Of a stretch of DNA of 64,000 nucleotides, positions 50,001 to 59,762 are shown one piece after another. The DNA is taken from the NCBI RefSeq assembly GCF_018143015.1, contig NC_054757.1, positions 7,918,501-7,982,500 on the forward strand, written 5' to 3'. Made by a program: the position numbers and the translations under genes. Numbering within the stretch: the first letter of the stretch is position 1; the number at the start of each line of letters is the position of its first letter. This stretch comes from Lytechinus variegatus. Lineage: Eukaryota; Echinodermata; Echinoidea; Temnopleuroida; Toxopneustidae. The notes below the pieces were generated by a model. It saw only the letters and a list, made by a program, of their open reading frames with translations, searched no databases and was not told the origin of the DNA.

Positions 50001-53000
50001 ATTCAATACAATAAAATAATCATATCCTAAAAATGACATTCTAATGTGATTTACAATGTTTAATTTATCTCCCTAAAATACATTGTACTTGTGAAACCAA
50101 CATGATGAAAATTTACAAATTTCCCATGGTTTTCCCTTCTTTTAAAAAGGGCAAAGAGTCTTCCCGAACAAAAGGTGGATTTCAATAAGGAGAGAAAATT
50201 AAAATATGCTGTCATGACATTTAAAGTATCTCTTATTTTTCACAAAAACATACATGTATGGGCGGTACTGATAGGTCAGTAGAGTTGATGATGCTACTCA
50301 CTGTATATCTCATTGTATGAAATATACAGTAGAATGTCAAACATGATTATACTGGTAAATATAGAATGTTTCTATTTTTGTAGATTTTCCAATAATGAAG
50401 CATTTTCATGAATCATGAACCTTGTTTCACATCGTATAATTTGACATCTGATTGGGATGATATTTTCAGATTTTTCTCTTCTCAATCTCATTCAAATCAA
50501 CTCTTGCTGGGATGGACTTGCTCTATAAGTATCAAATAAATCAAATTTATTGGTTATACATGTATATGAGCAATAAATCAACACACTGAACCCATTCTGA
50601 ATTTATTTTTGACAATGTTCATACATGATTATAATGGTACGCCTGCATTTAAGCTTCAATAGGTGGTTTCAGACCGCCTCGAAGTTCGCCAGTTCCAGGT
50701 ATTCTCTGATCGGGAAATTTACCCCGATCAGAAAATACCAGGTATTTTGGTAATGTGAAAGCAAACTACGCGTAATCTCCCCGAAAGAAAATACCCGCTA
50801 AATAGTAGGTACTTGGCGAAATTACGAGAACTTTCGTGGGGATTTTTCCAAGGTCGCAGGTATTTTGGCAATGTGAAAGCAAATTACGGGAACTTTTATC
50901 CCAGCGTGTCGTCGGGCGCGGCGGCGTGGGTGGCTGCTGGGCTAGTGATTTTGAATCTCCCGCCTTGCCTGCTTATCAGACCACACTGCGCATGCTCTTA
51001 ACTTCGGGAACTTATCCCGAAGGATGTGTTTCGGGGCGGTGTGAATGCAGGAATAATTAACGGGTATTTTTTAGCCTTAAAAAGTTCTCGTAATTTAACG
51101 GGGATTCTTGTGATCGAGGCGGTTTGAAACCGCCTAATGTTCATATAATGTGGAAGTAAAAGAGAGACCTCTGTGCATGTACATGTACACAGAAGGTTTG
51201 CATCATTTTAAAATGATTTACTAGGATACAGATATTCTTTTAAAGGGATTAGATGGGCTTACATAGCCTCATATACATAAACATTTAAAAGAAATTCTAC
51301 ATGATATACATGCTGGGAAGTACTTGAATTGGCAATGTGACATAATATTGAAGAATTGAAGAAGTGGCAAAAGGGGAGAGAGGGAGTGATGAAAGTCCTG
51401 AAACATACATGTAGTATCAAAACAGAGCTGTTGAGTTTTATGCTAGAAGCCTCAAACCAATCTCTTATTGGAAAGAAATTGTCATCAGTCAATTATTCCC
51501 AGGATGGCTTGCAAGGTGATTGATGATTTGTTCTCTCGTTACCATGACAGTGATCTCTATCCCGAAGATGACTCCCCGAGAGTGAACTGATCAAAATAAA
51601 CCAGAACAACTGTTGCCTTTCATAATCATAATCCATTACTGTACAGGTAGGCCGAGTATTAAAGTCTACATGTCTACATGCATCAAAATTGAGGAGGTTA
51701 TCATAACAAATTGGGTATCAGTTTATATGAAATTAAAGCTATTTTATATCTAGAAAGTAATTTGATATGTTTTATCGCAGGGTTTATAAAACTCCCATTA
51801 TAGTATTTGTAAGTCAAGTTTATACAGCTTAAAAGAAGGTAAAACAGGGGTTTGGCGATGTCATGGATATGCACAATACAGTAAGGTTAAATACTGAAAT
51901 ATTTCTTACAGATTGACACATTTTATTAAGACAGTTTTTCTTCATTTCAAAGTAAGTCATGTAAAAAATAAAACATTATACTTCCTGCAAAAATACAGAA
52001 CATATTTCTATATGATATGAATATTTAATTTTAAATCAGTAATCCCTGGGGGGGGGGTCACCACCATTGAACTGTGGACAGTATCCGCAACAAAGAAAAC
52101 GGGGTGTTTTTCGCGGGTAGGCGCAGATGCGAATAGTGTCAAAAACGCCTGTGAGACGAAAAAAAGCCCCCTATCATGCCTTCAACAAGAATAGAGTTCC
52201 AGTATGTAATTTGCCTCAACTGCGAGGGTAGAGCAATCCGGGATCAAATCCCCAAGTACCTGACAAGTACATGTATGTTTAGTGCTTGCAGCAGTTGTTG
52301 CCCCCAGTCGTCGCTCCCACGTTCATTCAATGAATCAGAATGAGACCCCCGGACGCGGAAAACTTTTTTTACTTTGCTGAGCACTCGATCACATGTTGAT
52401 ATATACAGTGCATGATTCCTCCATATAGGTTGTTTTTTTCGCCATACACTGTAGGCGAGGAATGCGAATAGAGAGCTTAAAACACCAAAAATCATTATAT
52501 GAAATTCCCATTTGGAATGTCCATATCTGAGACATCTGTACAAAGTCCGTGTTTAGAGTGTTTTAACTTTTATGAGGCCTGCCCTGAATCCTTGTTTAGA
52601 CTTTAGTCTTTAGAGTACTTTTTTCAGGACCATTTTTGCGGATGCTGTCCACGATCCCCCCCCCCCACCCTGGGTGATCCCTGAAATAATATAAGCATTT
52701 TGGTTCATCTTGTTTCATGTCAATCCCCCCCTCCCCAATTCTCACAGTCACATCTCCACCAATGTCACGTTGTGTTTATAGGATAACGAGGTGGTGATGA
52801 TCATCATGCTGATGGCAATGATGAACAAGAATGATGGAGATGGTTGGCAATGCTGTTTTTTTTGTAGTGGTGATATTAATACATTGGGTGCAATATAAAA
52901 TCTACAACTTGTCTCTGTTCTTGAATTCATCAGACATTGTCTTCAAATTGACGTCATTATAACTGCAAATTATTGCTTTTCTTGGTGAAAAAATTGTGTA

Positions 53001-56000
53001 GCATAATTGGAGCTATTGCTTTCCTTCAAAATGGACACACCCCTAATTCATTTTTAAATGTTTTAAAGTGAACACAGTAGAGTAGTGATGCAGGCAATTA
53101 CCTAATGAAGTATGATTCATGGTATATGATTTTATTTTTGCTCTTAAAATTTTGGTTTGATTTTCAGGTAATTTATTGAGCATTGAGCATGTATATGTAT
53201 ATATACATGTACATTGTTTAAGAAAGGTTTGGAATCTGGATGTGTTCTGTAAAATACAGTTAATGTACAATAAATTCAATTTATTCATTTCTTTAAGTTT
53301 AAATAATCTTTTTTTTTTGGGGAGGGGGTGAAGGGAGACTACAGTCATGAGAAAGCTTTTTCTAATTCAAGTCAACATTGGCTTGTACTATTGATAGTTC
53401 TGAGTGCATGAGTTCCTTTTTTCTTCCTTGTGCATTTTTTTTCAGAAAATGTTAGTAGGGTGTACACTTTGTGAGACGTTTAAAAGGCAATATATGAAAA
53501 TAAAAATTACCATGTTCAGTACATGGAAGTGTAACATTAAAAGAAGGGGACCTCTTAATAGCACATGATCAGAATGCACGGTACAATGCACATGTACAGT
53601 GATATGTTGTGTACAGTCAGTATGGCTACAAATTGATAGAGTTGTCCAATTACTATTTTTCACGGTAGAATTGAAATGAACATTCATTGACTGAGTAATT
53701 TTCAAGCATCATAACACAGAAAATATCCCATTTTAATAGTTTGATCTAATAATGGTGATTATATATAGTAAAGTGAAAAAGTGACCATGATGAGGTGGGA
53801 TGTGAATTATAATAAACTAGTCTTTCAAATGATTGTTCAACATTATACTAACATATGCTCAAACACACTAATTACTGAATGGAGAAGAAGAAATGTGGAT
53901 ATGGAACTGAACTTGGAGAAGTGAAGTAGTGCAGTGATTTATCAAAACACAAAAGACTTCTTTCCCAAATCAAACAGATCATAATCATTTAATACATTTT
54001 CAATGAGAGATCAACTATTGATATCCAAAAGAACGGAAGCAGGGAGTAGCAAACCGAAACTTACTGTAAAAATGTAATGTAACAGTCCAATTCATGAAAT
54101 TTAAAATAATATTACAGAGACAAGTGGTTGGAGATGAACATTGCATGCTGTGGCGATTATGTAATAAGAATGCCGAGCAAAAGAACTGAATACATGATTG
54201 TAGCTGAACAAATTACAGAAAAGAAACCAAAAATGTCAAATATTTAGTCCTACAATGATGATGGTGGCAGTGATATTGGTCAGAATGAATGAAGATGAAT
54301 GAATGATCGGGCATGAATGGGATGATGAATGATGATGATGAATGATGATGATGAATGATGATGGTGATGATGATGGTGATGATGATGAATGATGATGATG
54401 ATGAATGATGATGAGGATGATGATGATGAATGATGATGATGGTGATGATGATGAATGAGGATGAATGATGATGAATGATGATGGTGATGATGATGGTGAT
54501 GATGATGAATGATGAAGATGATTGATGATGAAGATGATGATGAATGATGATGATGACATTGATCATAGTGACGAATGTTAGCAACATGATTGGTGATCAT
54601 GATGGAAATTATAGAGATAAGACTTGAAGAGATGATCACAAATTTATTGATGAGTGATGATCCAGATGGATAAAACTTGCACATAAAAAAAAACAGCAGC
54701 TTTTTGTAAATTAGAGACTTATGTTGGATCCAACATGATCTGATGTAATGTTCAACCTGTTTGATCAGTGGAAAATGTTTAAACATCTGTTGGATAAATT
54801 TTGGTGGGGGGGGGGGAAAGATTCAAAACCTCCATAAAGTCTCACAAATTTAAACTGTCTAGATATATCGTCCATTACCAGAAGTAAAGACTGGAAAACC
54901 AACAGGAGAAGTCCTTCATTTCCGTACCTGATGTGATGTGATGTAAAATTTGTTTTTAGTAGGATAGGGGGTTGCGTGTCCGTACACTTAAACAATTTTG
55001 AAGCTTGCCTTCTTTTTTAACGTTGGCTTCCACAAAAGAAATGAATTCAATTGTTGAAATCTTCTTCAACTTTGTTCTCTATAATTATATTGCCTAACAT
55101 TTTGTCCTAAAAATTGATGAGATTTGCTTGTTACTTATTCAAAATAAATGGCCATTTGAAAATTCCTTATCTGGACACACAACTGGGTATAAAATCAAAA
55201 CAGGTCTAATAATATTGAACTTGCACTTTAAACTGGATTAACTGAATTTAATTCTGGTTCTAGTATAGTGAGTGATTGGCCTTGTATTACCGAATGCATG
55301 CATCATACGCATCAGAAAATAATTTCATATGCTCAAAATTTTGCGACATCCTTCCAAAGAGAACTTGAATAGAAAGATGACGAAAAATGGTCAAAAACAC
55401 ATTTTTAGAGTCTTAGTATTCTAAAAATACTAAAATATGGTCAAATAGCTAAGCTCATCAGTGATTTTGTAGTTTTCTCAACTTTTCCCATAGAAAACAC
55501 ACATTTGGTAATACGATACCTTTTTCAAGTGACCAAAATATTTCACATGCGAAGAGGGGTCTGATTGGAAGCTATGTCATAAAAAAGGAAAAACGATTTC
55601 GGCAAAATTTTTACATATTTATATTTTGTAGGTAATTGTGTATTTATGGTGACAGTTTGCTTTGGTGAATTTCATGAGAATAATGTATTTGATATGATTG
55701 AATTCGATAATAGTATACGATCAGCCACTACCAAGTAGGATGGGGGGTCGGGTGTCCGGACAGTTTATCTTTTTGAAGCCTTCTTTTTAAAGTTGGATTA
55801 CACTAAAAATATGAATTCAATACTTGTAATCATCTTCTAGTTTGTTATTTATAATATTTCCTAACATTCTGAACTAAAAATTGATGAAACTTCGCTTATA
55901 TATTTTTTTCCAAATGACTTTCTAAAATTGATCGTCCAGACACACAACCATGACAAAATGTCACTCAGGACACACAACACAGTTTTTAATGTTTAAGTTT

Positions 56001-56289
56001 AGATCAGTCTGACTCTGATTGTGTGAAAATGAGTCTGTGACAATGACATGGTCATGGATAAACAAAACAAAATATCCTGACAGACAGTGACAGTCTGACG
56101 AAATCCTACAAAACACGATAGATCTAGCCGAACTTAGAATACAAACGTTCTCATCACATCCGGCATCCTCCCCAGTCCCCAGTACCGGCCCGGAGAACTT
56201 ACCCGTGATGATGCGCTCCCGTCTCCATTCTCTCCCGCTGCTCCTCCCGACGGACCGACTGGAACCACGGCAATTTGTGTTACGGGCAT
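34907..56289 (-). CDS. MARCHF8: membrane-associated RING-CH E3 ubiquitin ligase, MARCHF8/MARCHF1 type
   Basis: MARCHF1/8 ligases ubiquitinate membrane proteins in endosomes and at the cell surface and so control their turnover. Four exons join with matching phases: 56289-56203 (phase 0), 43240-42698 (phase 0), 36517-36325 (phase 1) and 35082-34907, coding for 332 residues. A Ser-rich N-terminal region (about 30-145) precedes the RING-CH domain at 149-195 (C4HC3: CRICHC ... PCLC ... VHQAC ... CELC). [14 protein letters not shown] follows, then helix 1 (about 224-246), a short luminal loop with WPFW, helix 2 (about 262-286, [18 protein letters not shown]), and the conserved [18 protein letters not shown] juxtamembrane segment. 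The C-tail is shorter than in vertebrate MARCHF8 and ends QMDIIN. The N-terminal region differs from vertebrate forms. Intron 1 is about 13.0 kb, intron 2 about 6.2 kb and intron 3 about 1.2 kb. MARCHF1 and MARCHF8 cannot be told apart, since an invertebrate would carry the single ancestor. Confidence 0.9.
35151..35732. repeat. TTAA foldback family W, 582 bp, in MARCHF8-like intron 3
   Basis: TTAA at 35147-35150 and 35733-35736. The ends aggagaatgaaaccattgg and (inverted) aggggaatgaaacctttgg. The arms extend over about 190 bp (gatgtgtgatgtcactgatg inverted at 35550). No open frame of interest. Confidence 0.88.
36325..36517 (-). CDS. MARCHF8: exon 3 of the MARCHF8-like gene (membrane helices)
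   Basis: The acceptor ccattcaag precedes [13 protein letters not shown]. The donor acag|gtaaga follows AVGFT plus one base. The exon codes for helix 1 and the start of helix 2. Roughly 116 nt upstream (5' side of the gene) lies a foldback element with a 42-bp tandem array. Confidence 0.93.
36633..37115. repeat. foldback element with 42-bp tandem array
   Basis: The left part (attccgaaggttcg repeats, cgaaaacgaaatga) is the inverse of the right part. The right part has about four 42-bp units (aacgaaccttatttcgtttt + cggattaacgaaccttcgg). The matching frame codes for a 14-residue periodic peptide ([14 protein letters not shown]), a by-product of 42 being divisible by 3. It sits in intron 2 next to exon 3. 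Confidence 0.85.
38063..38693. mobile_element. hAT-type non-autonomous element with perfect 8-bp target duplication
   Basis: The ends CAGGGGCGTCGATCC and (inverted) CAGAGGCGTCGATCCTGG. It is flanked on both sides by ccctacat (38055-38062, 38694-38701). The inside has G/C homopolymers near both ends and a TA/AC microsatellite (38157-38232). It has no transposase. Confidence 0.9.
39001..39475 (-). repeat. foldback family B, copy B3 (inverted)
   Basis: Ends ggaagttcaccctgacaaaa and cagggtgagctttgc followed by TTAA (39476-39479). The block tttatgacgtcacaaatcca at 39346 is the inverse of B1. The ORF at 38986 is incidental. Confidence 0.8.
39848..39972. repeat. GA-rich simple repeat
   Basis: Mostly gagaga/aaag units on the plus strand, with no gene. 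Confidence 0.9.
40985..41060 (+). repeat. SINE-tail-like fragment
   Basis: gtaaagtgttttgagatgtc ... cctatataaatataag...atcattatcattgct resembles the 3' end of tRNA SINEs (gcgc/ctatataaa plus ATT-rich tail). It has no head. Confidence 0.35.
41318..41440. repeat. (AATA/AATGAATA)n simple repeat
   Basis: Tetranucleotide-like aaataaat/aatgaata tract. The minus-strand Phe/Ile/Tyr-rich ORF over it is an artefact. Confidence 0.92.
42376..42555. repeat. cluster of gattc/gaatc inverted and direct repeats
   Basis: cagaatcatgattcaaatca occurs at 42370 and again, slightly changed, at 42510, with inverse pieces (gtgattctacagaa, gatcacgattctag). It lies immediately beside MARCH exon 2 (intronic side). Confidence 0.55.
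42698..43240 (-). CDS. MARCHF8: exon 2 of the MARCHF8-like gene (Ser-rich region and RING-CH)
   Basis: This 181-codon exon has acceptor ttcatccag and donor aag|gtgggt. It holds the whole RING-CH finger and ends LKPLGK, the same position at which the vertebrate genes split before WEKL. The frame runs past the donor into intronic sequence, so the longer ORF (to 42539) is not real. Confidence 0.93.
43591..43839. repeat. foldback element, about 249 bp, with 50-bp arms
   Basis: caatgggtgatttcaagtac plus ggtgttgatcttttggtg is inverted at caccggacttgaaatcaccc plus aatg. It is intronic, in MARCHF8-like intron 1. ORFs in it are shadows. Confidence 0.8.
44824..45219 (-). repeat. TTAA foldback family C, copy C5 (inverted)
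   Basis: Matches C4 (ctagatctggtacatt, acttatctttgtaa, gcatattttt-type middle) along nearly the full length. Tips agataaaagacagtattt and accaaaacctttatttt remain, without clear TTAA flanks. Confidence 0.78.
45306..45415. repeat. (ATT/ATC)n simple repeat
   Basis: tatttattattttcacttat then atcatcatcatcatcat. The Asp/Asn ORF across it is an artefact. Confidence 0.9.
46550..47310. repeat. old palindromic element, family A/K-like
   Basis: Left block aaatttgctcaaaatcggac and right block gatttgatgaaatttcagca are inverse-related, as are tgatgtcatatccccact (46690) and agtggggatgcgagtcatgt (46917). The ends are indistinct. Confidence 0.5.
47849..48297. repeat. GC-richer inverted-repeat element L, 449 bp
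   Basis: The ends gaggctgttctcactacgtc and its near-exact inverse gacgtagtgagaacagcctc. The subterminal ctaaaactagtttact is mirrored. Both flanks read ata. The interior has repeated gcgatcttccaaa blocks in both senses. The composition is clearly different from the AT-rich intron around it. Confidence 0.85.
48298..50139. other. intronic stretch, no element defined
   Basis: MARCHF8-like intron 1. A family-D-like half at about 49384 (gtttcatgaagacatttatc) is the only recognisable piece. Confidence 0.4.
50140..50524 (+). repeat. diverged family A foldback (A5)
   Basis: ttgatgatgctactcactgt, tgacatctgattgggatgat and gctgggatggacttgctct correspond to A-family blocks. About 385 bp, shorter than other copies. 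Confidence 0.55.
50661..51135. repeat. inverted-repeat element M, 475 bp, GC-rich
   Basis: The ends aggtggtttcagaccgcctc and (inverted) aggcggtttcaaaccgcctc. The interior has tandem ggtattttggtaatgtgaaa blocks (50731, 50860). Flanks aat/aat. Two ORFs inside have no similarity I recognise. Confidence 0.85.
52037..52683. repeat. inverted-repeat element S, 647 bp, with an internal 99-codon frame
   Basis: gtggacagtatccgcaacaa (left) is mirrored by ttgcggatgctgtccacga (right), next to G and C homopolymers. A minus-strand frame at 52543-52244 codes for 99 residues with one hydrophobic segment ([19 protein letters not shown]) followed by basic residues. No start context or splice support, so it is not called as a gene. 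Confidence 0.7.
52684..54280. other. intronic stretch, nothing specific
   Basis: Nothing beyond short T/G homopolymers (about 53315) and scattered acatgtaca motifs is seen. Confidence 0.4.
54285..54580. repeat. (GAT/GAATGAT)n simple repeat
   Basis: gatgatgatgaatgatgatg units over about 270 bp. The Ser/His/Ile polymers in three minus frames are artefacts. Confidence 0.96.
54967..55187. repeat. element Q, copy 1
   Basis: ggggttgcgtgtccgtacac at the left and ctggacacacaactggg at the right form a short inverted terminus. The body is about 70% like 55744-55955 in direct orientation. Confidence 0.65.
55744..55955. repeat. element Q, copy 2 (direct repeat)
   Basis: ggtcgggtgtccggacagtt ... gtccagacacacaacc. 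Shares gaattcaat, cctaacattctg and aaaaattgatga with copy 1. The 550-bp interval is non-repetitive, so the pair may be the two ends of one bigger element. Confidence 0.6.
56203..56289 (-). CDS. MARCHF8: exon 1 (start codon) of the MARCHF8-like gene
   Basis: The ATG is at 56289-56287 and the exon gives 29 codons ([16 protein letters not shown] ... SASSR) up to a perfect donor gtaagt. A second ATG in another frame (METGAHHH) would leave a phase that does not fit exon 2, so this frame is preferred. It lies in a GC- and CpG-rich patch typical of a promoter-proximal exon. Alternative first exons cannot be excluded. Confidence 0.6.
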
Positions 56290-56570
56290 AATAATATCTG
56301 GTTTCTTCTCCGTTTATCACATTACAAATCACACTCTAATTCGTTTGGTAACTGCTTGAGTTGGTAAATAATCTTCAGTCTTGGTTTAAAACGCTTGAAT
56401 CCTGTCTGAGAAAGCACATTTTTTTGAGATGGAGGTTCCACCGCCGCGTCCACGATCTTCCTTTCGCATCCACCAATCTTGCTTTGCGCTCATCGAGGCC
56501 TTACGCGCTACGCGCTGTTTTCGGGGCACAACGTACCGAACGCATATTAGTAAATTTAGTACCTCCAATT
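56290..56570 (-). promoter_or_regulatory. candidate promoter / 5' UTR region of the MARCHF8-like gene
   Basis: Directly upstream of the proposed start codon, with CpG-rich parts (gccgcgtccacg, cgcgctacgcgctg) in an otherwise AT-rich region. No TATA box was seen, as is common for CpG-rich promoters. The call is from position and composition only. Confidence 0.35.
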
Positions 56571-57295
56571 AGCTTGTCAGATGGCCTTTACCATTGCATG
56601 CCAATTTGAAAAAACTTAACAGGAAGGACGAATGTCTTAATGTATGTCAAAAACGTAGGTTTGCAATTGATCTGACAAAATGGCATCCAGTCGACCATAT
56701 ATTATATGTTCAATATCCCCACTGCATGATCATGCAGTCATTAACCAATAGGCAATAACAATTACTTGTTGCTTCAGAACTGGAAATCAAACTATCTCTA
56801 TTATGGAGCTCTTGCCTAGGGATGTTACCGTGGCCGGGGCAAGATGGAGCTATCCATTAATTAGCATGCCCCCCCAAAAAAAATGAGATTAACAGCAGTC
56901 TTTTTTTTTTTGGGGGGGGTCATGCATCCGACTGAACTACCCAACCTTGTCCAAGCAGCTCAAAATTGGACACTAAAAGGCTTAATCCCCATGTAATGTC
57001 AAATTCTATCCCCAAATGACGTAAATGGTATAATGTTAAAATTTATCCCCGATTGGTACTTTACAAACATCAAAGAACCAGTTGAGAAAAATTAAACTCA
57101 GGCTTGTTTCCTAACGTCAAATGTACAACTGAAAAAAAACAGACGTTGCGCGAGGTCAGAATTTTTTTATGTTTTCTTGACACACACTGTATGGGTACCG
57201 AATCAGTCCATGAGTGACCCTCCCCTATATACAAAGGGGACTGGGGGAGGGGTAGGGGGGTTAAACATTTTAAGAAAAAAATAGTATATTATTAA

Positions 57296-58150
57296 AGGAA
57301 ACTCAAACCCAGGAAGAGAATAAATCTTAAACAGTAAAATGAGGGGAGCAATTTAAAACAAGTTTCATGAAAATTGGCAATAATTTAAGAGAAATAATTA
57401 AAGAGAATAAATTAAATTTTACATGGTTATGATGTCATCCTACGTTATAATATATGCCTGTGCAATATATAATATCTTCTGAGAACTTATTCTCACAAGG
57501 CCTCTGTGCTTTTCTTCGCAAGTTCTCTTTCATTCAGTTATATTTAATCAAGGCAATGTTTTGTTTATTAATGAAATGATTTACTCTGTATTATTGTATG
57601 CATTTCTAATTTGTTTGCATTGTACATCTGTTTTTTTAACCTATTTGAATTTGAATGAATAAAGAATTAAATTGAACTGAACTTGAATTGAGTTATGGAA
57701 GATTGAAAATCTCTGCAACACTTTCTATAGGGATCCTCAAGTTGGTAACTTCCTTTTAAATGCCGATGACTGATTGTGTGGATAACCCTCCATTTGTTTA
57801 ATGTACAAATTTTTCAGATTTTCCCCTTTATTTTTCATATTTCAGATCATCCTGTCCTGACCCGACAAATGTGTGAATTACATTTCCCATGACATAGGCC
57901 TATGTTATGCTCTGAAGGAGGTAATATTCAGTTTCAAAGAAAATGGGGAAAATCTGAAAAAAATTGTGTACAAAACATTTGTCATCCACAAAAATAAGCC
58001 ATTTGGAAGCATGTGTGCAAAGTCAAGGATCCCCATAGAAAGTACATGACATTTCCAACTTCTATATCTAAAAAAAATTATGACCGATTTTGATAAAACT
58101 ACTATTTTACTCCTCTCATTGGTTTCCTATTCAGTTGAAATAAGAAAGAA
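57296..58150. repeat. old foldback with a nested younger element P (57720-58043)
   Basis: Element P has ends actttctatagggatcctca and (inverted) actttctatggggatccttg. Outside it, ttaaaggaaactcaaaccca and gaggggagcaatttaaaaca on the left resemble the inverse of 58060-58120 (tttgataaaactactatttt), which suggests an outer palindrome split by P. Confidence 0.6.
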
Positions 58151-58243
58151 TTTAAATCTTCTTTGGAGTGATTGGAGTGGAATATATATTCAAATGGAGC
58201 AGAGGTGAGGGGAATCCATGAGACAAGTTGCAAAGGCTATTAA

Positions 58244-58713
58244 TATGCTTTTCACACTGCATTAACCCCATACTATCCTTAACCCTATACTAATCTTTTT
58301 TGGGTTTCACACTGTCTTTCGTAACCCCATACTATTTGCTTAATTAGCTGGGGTTAACACCTTAACCCCTGACTATCACACAGCTCATGAAGAGTGATGA
58401 TTTTGCCAGACAGAGCATGATTAACTTGCAATTTCGACTTCTGTGATTGGCTAATGCTCAGCCCCACTGTTCCTTAGCCTGGTTTCATTTCACACTGCAT
58501 CTCATAGCACCATAAGTCGGCTTACCCTGCTTTATACATGTAGCAGGGCCAAATAATACAGTACTATTAACAGTGCCAGCCCACTTTGGTAAAGCGTAGT
58601 GTGAAAACAAAGTGGGCTAAGCTTAATCCCGGGAAATCGGTGGGGCTGAGACCCCCCTTTAGCTCCACTAATTTCCAGCGGTTAAGAAAAATATAGCAGT
58701 GTGAAAAGCATAT
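58244..58713. repeat. inverted-repeat element O, 470 bp
   Basis: The ends atatgcttttcacactgc and its exact inverse gcagtgtgaaaagcatat. Inside, cacactgtctttcgtaaccc and tttcacactgcatctcatag repeat the terminal motif. No coding capacity. Confidence 0.88.
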
Positions 58714-59304
58714 ATGAAAATCACTCAGAATTGGCAAGTAAAGTTTATCAATATCACAGAGAAAATTTGGTATCATATACAAAAAGAAAACAAAACCATC
58801 TACAGATTCGCTGCATTACTGTTTCATAAATTTTTATTCAATTCATTACAATCATTAGATATATTGTTTTATCAAGAGAAATACAGAGAGAGAAAAAAAA
58901 CAAGACAAAAAAATGTGACAGAGATAGACTATTAAGACATGTACACAGTTAACATATAACCCAACCCAACCTCATGCCGTAATAAAAACATAGAATAAGA
59001 AATATCACGACCTCCAAAAAGGCATTTCGACATGAATAGTTAGAAAAAGGATGTTAATTCTTCAAGATAATATGTATATGCATTAAAACCACAATATCCG
59101 ACTTGACATAATTGAATGAATTTAAATGAACGTCTCAAACGATTAAAAAGAATAAAAGTTGAAAAATACATCGACCTGATTGAATCAGTTATCATGCAAA
59201 AGTTTTCATGACAGTAAACTACAACAAGACTACAAAAGCAGATGAGAAGGCAGAGTTGACACAATCTTCTTTAAAAAAAGATCTAATAAAAAGTAATGGT
59301 TTGG

Positions 59305-59762
59305 CAAGTTCCCCCAAGTCTGCGCAGTCCCCCTTGTCTGTGCACACATGTACCTGCACGATTCTAGTAAAAGAAGATACGCAACGAACACAAACACATG
59401 CAACATATAGACAGATATTCATTAAAAAGTCCAACTCAAAATGGTGGAAAAATAATGAAATTTGGGCATTTCCTGTGACGGCCACAAAATACAGCCTTTC
59501 TCATCAAAATCCCTGAATCGCGTGCAAAGTGAATGAGTGCGCAGACATGGAGCACCATTATTTTGTTCAATCTGAAAATGACTGCCCAAGGTATTTTTTA
59601 AAGAAAATCATTCATTTTCTTTTTCAAATTTGTATGAGATATTTGGCACCCTAACTCATAATGATGTAAGGAACATTATCAACTGAAATATTTAGTGAAA
59701 TAAAAAGAAATTTACGTAAAATCTTAACTCAAATCGTTAGGTGCGCAGACTTGGGGACCACC
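59305..59762. repeat. inverted-terminal-repeat element, family F copy 2
   Basis: cccccaagtctgcgcagtcc at the left, and gtgcgcagacttggggacca at the right. The body matches 7934-8477, with an indel near 59540. ORFs on both strands are shadows. Confidence 0.82.

Noticed and set aside
54213-54786. Ser/His/Ile-rich ORFs on the minus strand
   Set aside because: Artefacts of a GAT/GAATGAT simple repeat.
56361-56609. Plus-strand ORF beside the MARCH promoter suggesting a divergent gene
   Set aside because: The CpG-rich composition explains the open frame. No start context, donor or similarity seen.
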